Assembly (NCBI RefSeq): GCF_001418225.1
Contig: NZ_LIPT01000019.1
Span: forward strand, 1-48,844
Length of the DNA: 48,844 nucleotides
From: Pannonibacter indicus
GTDB lineage: Bacteria > Pseudomonadota > Alphaproteobacteria > Rhizobiales > Stappiaceae
Direction of reading: 5' to 3'
Below, piece after piece: positions 25,267 through 34,989 of this stretch. The stretch's first letter is position 1; every line of letters starts with the position of its first letter. A model generated the notes under the pieces. That model did not search any database, was not told the origin of the DNA, and saw nothing but the letters and a program-made list of their open reading frames with translations. A program made the position numbers and the translations under genes.

Positions 25267-25273
25267 GGCCGGA

Positions 25274-27067
25274 TCAGCCGCCGTTCTTCGGCGGAGCGCT
25301 GGCTTCAACGGCCGCAGGCGTATCGGGCAGGCCGTTGTCGATCTTGTCGAGGATCTTCGCCAGATCTTCCGGAGTCGGGTTGAGATCACGGGCATGGTTC
25401 CACTGGAACCGTGCCTCGAGACGGCGCCCCACCTTCCAGTAGGCATCGCCCAGATGGTCGTTGATCACCGGATCGGCCGGGCGCAGCTGGACCGCACGCT
25501 CCAGTTCCCGCGTCGCTTCCTCGTAGCGGCCGAGCCTGTAATAGGCCCAGCCCAGGCTGTCGACGATATAGCCGTCGCTCGGGCGCAGGCGGACGGCCGT
25601 CTGGATCATCTGCATCGCTTCATCGAGCTTCATGCCCTGATCGACGAGCGAATAACCCAGATAATTGAGCACCTGCGGCTGGTCCGGGTAAAGCTCCAGC
25701 GCCGTGCGCAGATCCACCTCCGCCTCGTTCCACTTCTTCAGCCGCTCGCGGCAAATGCCGCGGTTGTAATAAAGGCCCCAATGCTCCGGCTGAGGCTTGT
25801 CCACCGTGTCGATGCCCTTGGTATAGACCACCTCGGCCTCTGCAAACATCTCGCGGGACCGCAGAACATTGCCAAGCGCAATGATCGCCTCAAGATCAGC
25901 CGGGTCCTTGTCGATGAGGGCCTGAAGATGCTGGCGGGACTCATCCACCTTTTCGAGGGCGTTGAAGTTGAGACCGATCTGGATCTCCGCGTCCCGCTTC
26001 AACGGTGAACTCTCCGGGACACGCTCCAGAGCGGTGATGGCCCGGTCCGGTGCATTCAGCCGGTTATAAAGCCCGCCAAGGGCAAGAGCGGCAAAATCGC
26101 CATCTCCGTTGAGATCCAGTGACAGGTTGAGCAGGGCAGCGCCCAGCTCTTCTGCGCCATCATTGCCGATAGCCGAGCCGAGGCCACTTAGAAGCTCGGC
26201 AATTCCCATCAGAGGGTCTGCGACAACCGGGCCAAACTTCTCACCCTTCTCGATCCGGGCGCGGGTCTGGGAGAGGATGGGATGGCTGGGGATCAGCTGA
26301 TCATACTGGTCCAGAACGGCGATGGCCTCTTTCTTCTTGCCGGCCGAGGCAAGCAGAATGGCATAAGTGTCGGCAACCTTCAGCGCTCCGCGGTCGGCTT
26401 CATAGGCTTGCTTGATCCGCGTCAGGGCGATGTCCATGCGTCCGGCCTGCTGGGCCATCAGGGCGGCATGGTTGTGCTTGAACACATTGAACCAGTCAGG
26501 GCCCTTCAGCGCATCAAGACCTGCAAGAGCCTTTTTCAGGTCGCCGGCTCCAAGGTCGAACCAGGCCTTGGAAATGCCGGCGGTGAGATCTGAAAGCGGA
26601 CCGCCGCCATCGCTTTCGAGCGTCTGGGAGGCTTCACGGAAGCTGCCGCCGCGCGCCAGATCAAGGCTTTTCAGGAGGCTTGCCATGAAGTTGCGGATCT
26701 TGAGGGCCTGCATGTCCTCGGCAAGAATGCGTGCGTCCTCAAAGTCGCCACTGGCCATGCGTAGCATGAAAGCGCGTTCCACCAGGAGGCCGTTTTCCGG
26801 ATCGGTGCCGAGCGCCTCTTCAAAAAAGGCGGCAGCCGAGGGAAAATCGTTCCAGCGGGCGGCAAGGCGCGCTGCCAGATAGCTGCCTGCCTGGGTGACG
26901 GGAAGATCCTGAGGGGTGCCATATTGCGGCTGTGTTGCTACCGGCTCGCCGGAAGAGGCCTGCACCTGCACCGGGACCATCAGAAGCGCCACGCCAAGCA
27001 GCAGGCGGCTGCAACGGCTCGCGGAAATCTTGCGCTTCTGCGCCGGAACGTCGGTCAACGTCGTCAT
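25274..27067 (-). CDS. Exported tetratricopeptide-repeat protein
   Basis: 597 aa from the ATG at 27067 behind AGAGGTAAG. A positively charged N-terminus and hydrophobic stretch (LLLGVALLMVPVQVQA) give a signal peptide ending near residue 37. The rest is TPR-like: for example PADLEAIIALGNVLRSREMF, WGLYYNRGICRERLKKWNEA, PQVLNYLGYSLVDQGMKLDEA, GYIVDSLGWAYYRLGRYEEA and PVINDHLGDAYWKVGRRLEA, with the best repeats after residue 400. The C-terminal tail ends in Pro/Ala-rich sequence. This TPR-ispE pairing is common in alphaproteobacteria. Role unknown; probably a periplasmic scaffold. Confidence 0.88.
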   Translation of the reverse strand: MTTLTDVPAQKRKISASRCSRLLLGVALLMVPVQVQASSGEPVATQPQYGTPQDLPVTQAGSYLAARLAARWNDFPSAAAFFEEALGTDPENGLLVERAFMLRMASGDFEDARILAEDMQALKIRNFMASLLKSLDLARGGSFREASQTLESDGGGPLSDLTAGISKAWFDLGAGDLKKALAGLDALKGPDWFNVFKHNHAALMAQQAGRMDIALTRIKQAYEADRGALKVADTYAILLASAGKKKEAIAVLDQYDQLIPSHPILSQTRARIEKGEKFGPVVADPLMGIAELLSGLGSAIGNDGAEELGAALLNLSLDLNGDGDFAALALGGLYNRLNAPDRAITALERVPESSPLKRDAEIQIGLNFNALEKVDESRQHLQALIDKDPADLEAIIALGNVLRSREMFAEAEVVYTKGIDTVDKPQPEHWGLYYNRGICRERLKKWNEAEVDLRTALELYPDQPQVLNYLGYSLVDQGMKLDEAMQMIQTAVRLRPSDGYIVDSLGWAYYRLGRYEEATRELERAVQLRPADPVINDHLGDAYWKVGRRLEARFQWNHARDLNPTPEDLAKILDKIDNGLPDTPAAVEASAPPKNGG

Positions 27068-27422
27068 CTTACCTCTCAGGACCGATGGTATGTGCCATCG
27101 TGATTCCATGTGAACCCACATCTTCATGATACGATGGCGGCTTTGTGGCGCCGGGGCAAGCCGGAGCCCCGGCTTTGGTGGTACCACCTGATCACATTTA
27201 TCACAAAGCTTCGCGATGCCTGCCTGATGGTTGTCAGACGTGTTGCCGCATTCGACCTTCGGCCAATTGCCAAGCCCTGTTCAACTGGTGCTTTGCGTTG
27301 CGGTGCAAAAAAGCCTTGTGCGCTCCGGTCCGGCATTGCAGGAATAACGGGCGCGAGGTCAGCGTTCAGCTTTCCGCCGGAGGAGGCAGCCCGGTAGCGG
27401 GACGCGTAACGGGAGATGCAGC

Positions 27423-30086
27423 ATGACCAAGTGGGTGTATGGCTTCGGCAATGGAACTGCGGAAGGAAATGCGGGTCTGAAGACCCTGCTCGGCGGCAAG
27501 GGGGCCAATCTTGCCGAAATGAGCAATCTGGGCCTTCCCGTGCCGCCTGGCTTTACCATCACCACAGAGGTCTGCACCTGGTATTACGACAAGGGCAAGA
27601 CCTATCCAGACGATCTGGCGCAGCAGGTGGAGATGGCCCTTGCCGCAGCCGGGGAACTGACCGGCCGCCGCTTCGGCGATGCGCAGAACCCGCTGCTGGT
27701 GTCGGTCCGCTCCGGTGCAAGAGTGTCCATGCCCGGCATGATGGACACGGTGCTCAACCTGGGTCTCAACGATGTGACGGTCGAAGCCATCGGGCGGGCC
27801 GCAGGTGACCGCCGCTTTGCCTATGACAGCTACCGCCGCTTCATCCAGATGTATGGCGATGTGGTGATGGGCCTTGATCACCACGCCTTCGAGGAAATCC
27901 TCGATGAGGTGAAGGATGAGGCCGGGCACTCGCTGGATACGGATCTGTCCACCGAAGAACTGATCAGCATTGTCGAGCGCTACAAGGCGCTGGTGGAAGA
28001 CGAGCTGGAGCGGCCGTTCCCGCAGGATCCGATGGATCAGCTGTGGGGGGCGATCGGTGCTGTGTTCGAGTCCTGGATGACCGCCCGCGCCCAGACCTAC
28101 CGCCGCCTGCATGACATTCCGGCCGACTGGGGCACGGCGGTGAATGTGCAGGCCATGGTCTTCGGCAACATGGGTGAAACCTCCGCCACGGGCGTTGCCT
28201 TCACCCGCAACCCGTCCACGGGCGAGAAGGCGCTTTATGGCGAGTTCCTCGTCAATGCACAGGGTGAGGACGTGGTGGCCGGCATCCGCACGCCCCAGGA
28301 CATCACCGAGAAGGCAAGGCTTGAGGCAGGGTCCGAACGGCCCTCCCTGGAGGTGCTGATGCCGGAGGCCTTTGCCGAATTCCAGACCATCTGCGACCGG
28401 CTGGAAGCCCACTACCGGGACATGCAGGATCTGGAATTCACCATCGAGCGCGGCAAGCTGTGGATGCTGCAGACCCGTTCGGGCAAGCGCACGGCCAAGG
28501 CGGCGCTGAAGATTGCCGTCGACATGGCGGACGAAGGGCTGCTGAGCCGCGAGGAAGCGGTGCTGCGCGTCGAGCCGCAGGCGCTGGACCAGCTGCTGCA
28601 TCCGGCGATCGACCCGGCGGCAAAGCGCGACATCCTCGTTACCGGTCTTCCGGCATCCCCGGGGGCGGCCAGCGGGGCCATTGTCTTTACCTCGGAAGAG
28701 GCAGAAGAGGCCAAGGCTGCCGGCCACAAGGTCATTCTGGTGCGCGTTGAGACCAGCCCGGAAGACATCCACGGCATGCATGCGGCGGAAGGCATTCTGA
28801 CCAGCCGGGGCGGCATGACAAGCCACGCGGCGGTGGTAGCGCGCGGCATGGGCAAGCCCTGCGTCTCCGGCGCCGGTGCGCTCCGCATCGATTACCGCAA
28901 TGGCACCCTCACGGCGGGCGGACGTTCGCTTGCCAAGGGCGATGTGATCACCATTGACGGGGCAACCGGACAGGTACTGGTGGGCGAGGTGGCTATGTTG
29001 CAGCCTGCGCTCTCCGGCGATTTTGCCACGCTGATGGGCTGGGCAGACGAGGTGCGGCGCATGAAGGTGCGCACCAATGCCGAAACGCCGGCGGATGCTC
29101 GCGCCGCACGGCAGTTCGGGGCCGAAGGCATCGGCCTTTGCCGCACCGAACACATGTTCTTCGACGGCGACCGCATCATTGCCGTGCGCGAGATGATCCT
29201 TGCCTCCACGGAGGAGGGCCGCCGCGCGGCGCTGGGCAAGCTTTTGCCGATGCAGCGGGATGACTTCGTGCAGCTGTTCGAGATTATGCATGGCCTGCCG
29301 GTGACGATCCGCCTGCTGGATCCGCCGCTGCACGAGTTCCTGCCGAAGTCCGATGAAGAGATTGCGGAAGTCGCCGCTGCCATGGGCATTGACGCGGGGA
29401 AGCTGCGCGAACGGGCGCTGGACCTCGAAGAGTTCAACCCAATGCTCGGCCATCGCGGCTGCCGCCTGCTGGTCTCCTATCCGGAGATCGCTGAGATGCA
29501 GGCCCGCGCTATCTTCGAGGCGGCTGTCGAGGCAGGCAGGCAGACCGGTGCGCCGGTGGTGCCGGAGATCATGGTGCCGCTCGTGGGCCTGAAGGCGGAG
29601 CTGGACCTCGTGCGCGGGCGCATCGACGCCATGGCGGAGGCCGTGGCGAAGGAAACCGGCGTTGCCGTGTCCTATCAGGTCGGCACCATGGTGGAACTGC
29701 CGCGCGCTGCCCTGCGCGCTGGCGACATTGCCGCCACGGCGGAGTTTTTCTCCTTCGGCACCAATGACCTGACGCAGACCACCTTCGGCATTTCCCGTGA
29801 TGATGCGGCGTCCTTCCTCGGCACGTATCAGCTCAAGGGCATCATCGAGCAGGATCCGTTTGTTTCCATTGACAGGGATGGTGTCGGCGAGCTGATCTCC
29901 ATCGCAGCCGAACGGGGCAGGGCGGTGCGGCCGGACATCAAGCTCGGCATTTGCGGCGAGCACGGCGGTGACCCGGCGTCGATCGCCTTCTGCGAAAGCG
30001 TCGGCCTCGACTATGTGTCCTGCTCGCCCTTCCGCGTGCCCATTGCCCGGCTTGCGGCAGCGCAGTCCTATCTGCGCCGGACATGA
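27423..30086 (+). CDS. ppdK: Pyruvate, phosphate dikinase
   Basis: 887 aa, full length. It interconverts pyruvate, ATP and Pi with PEP, AMP and PPi. N-terminal ATP-grasp region (GGKGANLAEMSNLGLPVPPGF, VRSGARVSMPGMMDTVLNLGLN), central phosphohistidine domain with the catalytic His in GGMTSHAAVVARGMG (about residue 468), and C-terminal PEP/pyruvate barrel ending with FGTNDLTQTTFG and GICGEHGGDPAS with the catalytic Cys in DYVSCSPFR. ATG behind GGGAGATG. It is first of a run ppdK-meaB-cueR-like with gaps of 3 and 1 nt. The upstream 355 nt (from the divergent TPR start at 27067) hold its promoter. Confidence 0.96.
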   Translation: MTKWVYGFGNGTAEGNAGLKTLLGGKGANLAEMSNLGLPVPPGFTITTEVCTWYYDKGKTYPDDLAQQVEMALAAAGELTGRRFGDAQNPLLVSVRSGARVSMPGMMDTVLNLGLNDVTVEAIGRAAGDRRFAYDSYRRFIQMYGDVVMGLDHHAFEEILDEVKDEAGHSLDTDLSTEELISIVERYKALVEDELERPFPQDPMDQLWGAIGAVFESWMTARAQTYRRLHDIPADWGTAVNVQAMVFGNMGETSATGVAFTRNPSTGEKALYGEFLVNAQGEDVVAGIRTPQDITEKARLEAGSERPSLEVLMPEAFAEFQTICDRLEAHYRDMQDLEFTIERGKLWMLQTRSGKRTAKAALKIAVDMADEGLLSREEAVLRVEPQALDQLLHPAIDPAAKRDILVTGLPASPGAASGAIVFTSEEAEEAKAAGHKVILVRVETSPEDIHGMHAAEGILTSRGGMTSHAAVVARGMGKPCVSGAGALRIDYRNGTLTAGGRSLAKGDVITIDGATGQVLVGEVAMLQPALSGDFATLMGWADEVRRMKVRTNAETPADARAARQFGAEGIGLCRTEHMFFDGDRIIAVREMILASTEEGRRAALGKLLPMQRDDFVQLFEIMHGLPVTIRLLDPPLHEFLPKSDEEIAEVAAAMGIDAGKLRERALDLEEFNPMLGHRGCRLLVSYPEIAEMQARAIFEAAVEAGRQTGAPVVPEIMVPLVGLKAELDLVRGRIDAMAEAVAKETGVAVSYQVGTMVELPRAALRAGDIAATAEFFSFGTNDLTQTTFGISRDDAASFLGTYQLKGIIEQDPFVSIDRDGVGELISIAAERGRAVRPDIKLGICGEHGGDPASIAFCESVGLDYVSCSPFRVPIARLAAAQSYLRRT

Positions 30087-30089
30087 GGC

Positions 30090-31052
30090 ATGAAGGGTAG
30101 TGAGGCCATCGCTGCGCTCAAGGCCGGGGGCAAGCTCGCCCTTGCCCGGGCGTTGACCCGGATCGAGACCGGCCACGGGCAGGCGGAGGTGGATGCCTTT
30201 CTGGATGCGGCCTGCCGGGAGGGGGCGGGCCATGTGCTGGGTCTGACCGGCCCGCCGGGTGCGGGCAAATCGACGCTCACCAACAGCCTGCTGAAGGCGC
30301 TGCGGGGCGCGGGCAAGACCACCGGTGTCATTGCCGTGGACCCTTCTTCCCGCCGCTCGGGCGGGGCGCTGCTGGGCGACCGGACACGGCTGACGGCAGA
30401 CCCTGAGGATGCGGGCATCTTCATCCGCTCCATGGCAGCGCGGGACCGGCTTGGCGGGCTCTCCGATCATGCACTGGCGGCCATTGCTGTCATGCGGGCG
30501 GCGCGCGAGGCGGTGCTCGTGGAATCCGTAGGCATCGGCCAGTCGGAAGCGGATGTGGCGATTGCGGTCGATACGCTCGTTCTATGCATCCAGCCGGGCT
30601 CCGGCGACAGCCTGCAGTTCATGAAGGCCGGCGTCATGGAGCTGCCCGACATCATCGTCGTGACCAAAGCCGATATGGGCCCCTATGCGGCCCGTGCGGT
30701 GGCGGATGTGAAGGGTGCTCTGTCCCTGAGCGACCGGGAGCGCGAGGGCTGGCAGGTGCCGGTGCTGCCGGTCAGTGCGCAGGATGGCAGCGGCCTTGAG
30801 GCACTGCATGAGGCGATTGAAGCGCACCGGGTGTTTCTGGAGGCTGGCGGGCTTGCGGCGCGGCGTTTTGCCCAGCGTCAGGAGGCCTGGGTGGCGGACT
30901 ATCTGAAGACCCGTTATGGTCAGGCTGGAAGTCATCTTCTCGCCCCGGCGGCGCTGATCCGTGCTGCGGGGGGGCCCTTCGCGGCCATGCGGCTGGCGGA
31001 CCGCCGTCTGGTGGTCAAGGTGGTGCCGGACGAGGCTGCAACGGAGACCTGA
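30090..31052 (+). CDS. meaB: MeaB/ArgK-type G-protein chaperone of methylmalonyl-CoA mutase
   Basis: 320 aa. GTPase with Walker A GPPGAGKST near residue 55, VDPSSRRSGGALLGDRTRL, FIRSMAARDRLGGLS, the switch-region VESVGIGQSEADVA, and VVTKADMGPYAARA as the NKxD equivalent. Known: MeaB protects and reloads B12-dependent methylmalonyl-CoA mutase. The gene starts 3 nt after ppdK, suggesting co-expression of PEP/pyruvate balance with propionyl-CoA disposal into succinyl-CoA. The mutase genes are outside the window. Confidence 0.93.
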   Translation: MKGSEAIAALKAGGKLALARALTRIETGHGQAEVDAFLDAACREGAGHVLGLTGPPGAGKSTLTNSLLKALRGAGKTTGVIAVDPSSRRSGGALLGDRTRLTADPEDAGIFIRSMAARDRLGGLSDHALAAIAVMRAAREAVLVESVGIGQSEADVAIAVDTLVLCIQPGSGDSLQFMKAGVMELPDIIVVTKADMGPYAARAVADVKGALSLSDREREGWQVPVLPVSAQDGSGLEALHEAIEAHRVFLEAGGLAARRFAQRQEAWVADYLKTRYGQAGSHLLAPAALIRAAGGPFAAMRLADRRLVVKVVPDEAATET

Positions 31053-31053
31053 C

Positions 31054-31455
31054 ATGAAAAAGGCCGGCAGCAGCATTGGCGAAGTCTCGGAACTGACGGG
31101 ATTTCCGGCCAAGACACTGCGCTATTACGAGGACATCGGGCTGGTGCGCCCGCTGCGGCAGGACAACGGCTACCGTGCTTATTCGCCGGCGGATGTGGAG
31201 CGGCTGCAGTTTCTCAAGCGGGCCCGCAGCCTGGGATTTTCGATCGAGGATTGCCGCAGCCTGCTGGAGCTGCGCCAGAACCCGCACCGGAGCAGCGCCC
31301 GTGTGAAGGCTGTGGCCGAGGCGCATCTGGCGGAACTGGAAACCAAGATCCGTCAGCTCATGGACCTGCGCGACGATCTCACTGCGATGATTGAGGCCTG
31401 CCGGGGCGACAGTTGTCCGGACTGCGCCATCATTGACGGGCTGTCAGGACACTGA
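31054..31455 (+). CDS. MerR-family regulator, CueR-like
   Basis: 133 aa. The ATG lies one base after the meaB stop. The N-terminal MerR HTH reads IGEVSELTGFPAKTLRYYEDIGLV, followed by YRAYSPADVERLQFLKRARSLGFS and a coiled dimerisation helix. The C-terminal loop CRGDSCPDCAIIDGL places two Cys nine positions apart, as the Cu(I)-binding Cys112/Cys120 pair of CueR, with an extra Cys between them. This indicates sensing of Cu(I), Ag(I) or Au(I). No copper ATPase or chaperone is adjacent, so its targets are remote. The extra Cys could alter metal choice. Confidence 0.85.
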   Translation: MKKAGSSIGEVSELTGFPAKTLRYYEDIGLVRPLRQDNGYRAYSPADVERLQFLKRARSLGFSIEDCRSLLELRQNPHRSSARVKAVAEAHLAELETKIRQLMDLRDDLTAMIEACRGDSCPDCAIIDGLSGH

Positions 31456-31533
31456 ACGTGCCGGGGGGCTGTTATGCCAAGGCATTCGATGCTGACGCAT
31501 CAAGCCTTGAAAATGCTTCAGCGCCGCACGGTC

Positions 31534-33804
31534 TTACCCAGCGAGGCGGTTGGCCGGACGCAGGATCACCGGGTCAAGGCTGATGCTCTGGATGAGGGCG
31601 GAGACGGTTTGGACCGGGGCAGGGCGGCCCATGTAATAGCCCTGCATGCGCTCGCAGCCGGCGCTGGTGAGGAACTGCACCTGCGGTGCGGTTTCGATGC
31701 CCTCGGCCACCACGGTCATGCCGAGGGCCGCGCCAAGATCGATGATGGTGCGCACGATCGCCTGCGCCTGCGGGCTCTCATCCACCGGGGAGATGAAGTC
31801 CCGGTCGATCTTCAGAATGTCGAAGGGGAAGCGGCGCAGGTAGCTGAGGCTGGAATAGCCCGAGCCGAAGTCATCCAGCGCGATCTTGAGGCCCAGTTCC
31901 TTCAGCCGCTTCATGGCGGTCAGCACGGTGTCATCCTTGCCGGCGAAGACGGACTCCGTCACCTCGATTTCAAGGCGCGAGGGCGCAACGTCAAAGGCGG
32001 AGAGGGTCTCGATCACCTGATCGATGAAGCGCGGATGGCGGAACTGGGTCGGTGAAATATTGACCGAAACGGTGATGTCCGGCCAGTTATGGGCATCCCG
32101 GCAGGCACGGCGCAGCACCCAGAGCCCCAGATCGTTGATCAGGCCCGTTTCTTCGGCAATGGGCACGAAGATGGACGGGCTGATCGGCCCATGGTCCGGC
32201 TGGGTCCACCGCACCAGCGTTTCCACAGCGGCAACGCGGCCGGTGCGGCTGTCCAGCTGCGGCTGATAGGCGACCGAAAGCAGGTCATTGTCGATGGCAC
32301 GGCGCAGGTCACGGGCGATCTTGTCGCGGGTGTGGACATGCTCTTCCATGGCCGGATCGAAGAAGGACCAGCGGCGGCGGCCATTGGCCTTGGCATCGTA
32401 GAGTGCGATGTCCGCCTTGCGCAGCAGCTCCCCTGCGGTGGTGCCGTCCTGCGGAGCAATGGCTGCTCCCATGGACAGGCTGACATACAACTCGTTTCCG
32501 GCAACCCGCAGCGGGCGGCTCAGTTCGTCCTGAATATGGCTCAGCTGATATTCGATGAGGGAGCGCGAGCGGCAGCCCGACAGGATCATGGCGAATTCAT
32601 CGCCTGAAATACGCGCCAGCATGCCCGTGGGCGGAACGATGGTGCGCAGGCGCGCTGTCACGGCCTTGATGACTTCATCGCCGGCCGCATGGCCCAGCGT
32701 GTCGTTGATGTCCTTGAAGTGATCGAGATCGATGTAGATGACAGCCGTCAGATCTTTACCATTGCGCTCGTCGTGAGCATTTGCGAGCGCTTCCACCAGC
32801 ATACGGTTGAAATAGTCGCGGTTCGGCAAGCCGGACAGGCTGTCATGTTGGGCGGCGTAGATGGCGCGGGCTTCGCTGTTGGCGAGCTTGCGTGTCGACT
32901 GCCTTGCATAGTTCAGCAGAAGGGCGGTCATGGCGGCAATGGCCAGGACGAGCAGGACCAGCACCGGCAGAATGCGCATGAGCATCAGAGATCCCGGGCG
33001 GGACGAGCGCCAGCTGAGGCGCGTTACCGGCTCGCCCGAAGGGTCCAGCACAAGGATGGAGGCGAGGTCTCTTCTGCCCTTTTGAACAGGTCCTGCTTCA
33101 ATCCCGGAAATCCCCGCCATTCCGGAGAGGCGGCCGAGCACCGAAGGGGTCATGGCGACGAAACTCAGAAGCACGGCTGGCGCATCCCGATCTGCGCCGA
33201 TGTTGTGGGTTTGCGGAGAGATTGCGGTTACGCTGAAGTAATGCGGGCGCCCGCCTGCCAGGACGACGCCATTCTCGAAGATGGTGCGGTGATTGGCCCG
33301 GTAGTCCGGCTGAAAGCGATAGGCGCCGGAGGGTGTCTTTTTGAAGCTTGCGATGTAGCTGGCCCTGACCCGGGCTACCGGTCCGCTAAGGGCGTTGAGC
33401 AGTGTCTCGTCAAGCCAGTTGGCTGCACCATCGTCATCATAGGCGACGATGGCCTCCAGATCGCGGTTCAGGATCACCGTCTTCGTATGGCCATGCACGT
33501 TCGCAAGTGAAATGGCGATCTGGTGCAGCAGCCACGCGGCTTCTTCCGAGCCGCGCTTTGCCCGGAAATAGGCATCATCCCAGACCGCGGCAGCTTCCTG
33601 CTGGCTGCTCAGCTGATCCAGTTGCATCGTCAGAGACCCCTCGATCAGACTGCGCTCGCTGTCTTCTGCGGCAGTATCGGTCAGGGCCGAAGACCAGATG
33701 AGAATTGCGAAAACAAACAGGACCGCAAGCAGCATGACGCCAATCACCGGAATGATGATTGTGTTTGCTATCTTCCCTCCCTGCGTCCCTATGCCTTGAT
33801 CCAT
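31534..33804 (-). CDS. Membrane c-di-GMP enzyme: CHASE4-like sensor-GGDEF-EAL
   Basis: 756 aa from the ATG at 33804 (GGGAG upstream). TM1 at about 13-35; periplasmic CHASE4-like domain (QQEAAAVWDDAYF, NRDLEAIVAYDDDG, GRPHYFSVTAIS); TM2 near 265-290; GGDEF with ARISGDEFAMIL near 395; EAL domain from about 490. In the EAL domain the first motif reads ETL rather than EAL, keeping the metal-binding Glu. The others are present: VNISPTQF, LEIEVTES, LDDFGSGYSSL, ILKIDRDF, AEGIET. Both domains look competent. It is the second GGDEF/EAL protein in the window; its sensor differs from the one at 12753. Confidence 0.92.
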   Translation of the reverse strand: MDQGIGTQGGKIANTIIIPVIGVMLLAVLFVFAILIWSSALTDTAAEDSERSLIEGSLTMQLDQLSSQQEAAAVWDDAYFRAKRGSEEAAWLLHQIAISLANVHGHTKTVILNRDLEAIVAYDDDGAANWLDETLLNALSGPVARVRASYIASFKKTPSGAYRFQPDYRANHRTIFENGVVLAGGRPHYFSVTAISPQTHNIGADRDAPAVLLSFVAMTPSVLGRLSGMAGISGIEAGPVQKGRRDLASILVLDPSGEPVTRLSWRSSRPGSLMLMRILPVLVLLVLAIAAMTALLLNYARQSTRKLANSEARAIYAAQHDSLSGLPNRDYFNRMLVEALANAHDERNGKDLTAVIYIDLDHFKDINDTLGHAAGDEVIKAVTARLRTIVPPTGMLARISGDEFAMILSGCRSRSLIEYQLSHIQDELSRPLRVAGNELYVSLSMGAAIAPQDGTTAGELLRKADIALYDAKANGRRRWSFFDPAMEEHVHTRDKIARDLRRAIDNDLLSVAYQPQLDSRTGRVAAVETLVRWTQPDHGPISPSIFVPIAEETGLINDLGLWVLRRACRDAHNWPDITVSVNISPTQFRHPRFIDQVIETLSAFDVAPSRLEIEVTESVFAGKDDTVLTAMKRLKELGLKIALDDFGSGYSSLSYLRRFPFDILKIDRDFISPVDESPQAQAIVRTIIDLGAALGMTVVAEGIETAPQVQFLTSAGCERMQGYYMGRPAPVQTVSALIQSISLDPVILRPANRLAG

Positions 33805-34110
33805 GCGATCTGCTCCCGGCTTCTGACAATTAATCTCCGGGAAAAGACTTAAGGAATGGCGGATGGATTTGGTTAAGACCAGTTCATGAATAGACAAATT
33901 GTAATGCTGCATTGAAGAATGGGCCTGTTGGAGAGGTCCCCGGCTGTTTTGCTATGGCGGCAGGAAGCGATGATTGCGTGACGTCATTTTCTGGCGTTTA
34001 AGCATTTGAAGATTCAAACAATCTCAGGCACGGCCGGGCCGCCGCAGATGCATTCGGGATCTTTTCCTGGAAGCTGGAACTGGTATTGTGCCGCTGAAAC
34101 GGGAGGCCGC

Positions 34111-34983
34111 ATGGATCAGGTTGCGCAAACACGCGGGAACTGGCCGCAGCATATGGATGAAGATGCCTATGCGGCCGCAATCTTGCGCTGCGCGGAGAAC
34201 ATCCTGCCCATGCACATGGGCGAGCGGCTGATCAACAAGATCTTCGGCAAGAGCCTGCAGTCCCATGCGGCGGGCTTGCTGGCGATCCTTCATTGCCGGG
34301 CGCAGCTTGGGGAAGGGGAGGCCGCCACGCTGTCCGTCCTGCAGCAGCAGATGGGCCGCAGCCGCACGCTGGCGAGCTTCATTGGCCTGCTGAAGCTGGC
34401 CGGTTATGTGCGGGCGGTTGAGGCCTCCGGCAACCGGCGCGAAAAGCGGCTGGAGCCAACGGAGCTGATGCTGAACGGTCTCAAGACCTGGCTGTCCCAC
34501 CATCTGGCCTGTGCCGAAGTGGCCGGGCTGCCGCTGCCGGGGCCGGACCTTCATCAGCGTCTGCAGACCGATCCCGTCTATGGCCTGCGCCTTGTGGCCG
34601 AGACCCATGACATGGTGCGCCTGACCCGGGAATTGCTGGCGGGGGAAGGTGCCTGGCCCTGGTTCGACCGGTTCGACTGTGGCGACCGGCTGGCGCTGAT
34701 CCTGCTGAAGGGCCATTACGGCGCGCCGGAACAAGCTCCCTGGCGGCCCTTCGCCGCACGGCAGGCCGCTGCACAGCTGGGCATCTCCCATTCCCATGTG
34801 CGCAATGTCATCAACAAGGCGGAGGCAGCCGGGTGGCTGGCGCAGCGCCGCGAACAGGGGGAGCTGCAGCTGACGCCTGCCTTCCTCGCCGGCGTGCGCG
34901 ACTGGTATCTGATGTTCTGGGGCTGGCTGTGCGAAGCCGCGCACCGGGCGCATGAACGTGGAGCCGGTCCGGCCTCAATGTGA
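34111..34983 (+). CDS. Unrecognised protein with two winged-helix-like regions
   Basis: 290 aa from the ATG at 34111, which has GGGAGG just upstream (a TTG-started frame from 34006 lacks one). I do not recognise a named family. The N-terminal half (about 60-120) reads like a MarR-type wHTH: AATLSVLQQQMGRSRTLASFIGLLKLAGYV followed by a wing with REKRLEPTELM. The C-terminal half (about 225-265) repeats the theme: FAARQAAAQLGISHSHVRNVINKAEAAGWL and a wing. It is predicted to be cytoplasmic and DNA-binding. It faces radC tail to tail (6 nt) and is divergent from the CHASE4-like c-di-GMP gene, about 300 nt apart, which it might regulate. Confidence 0.7.
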   Translation: MDQVAQTRGNWPQHMDEDAYAAAILRCAENILPMHMGERLINKIFGKSLQSHAAGLLAILHCRAQLGEGEAATLSVLQQQMGRSRTLASFIGLLKLAGYVRAVEASGNRREKRLEPTELMLNGLKTWLSHHLACAEVAGLPLPGPDLHQRLQTDPVYGLRLVAETHDMVRLTRELLAGEGAWPWFDRFDCGDRLALILLKGHYGAPEQAPWRPFAARQAAAQLGISHSHVRNVINKAEAAGWLAQRREQGELQLTPAFLAGVRDWYLMFWGWLCEAAHRAHERGAGPASM

Positions 34984-34989
34984 CAGCCC

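Noticed and set aside
27366-30470. 1034-codon minus-strand ORF opposite ppdK
   Set aside because: It mirrors the full-length ppdK gene and has low-complexity Arg/His/Gly-rich composition with no domain; it is an antisense shadow in GC-rich DNA.
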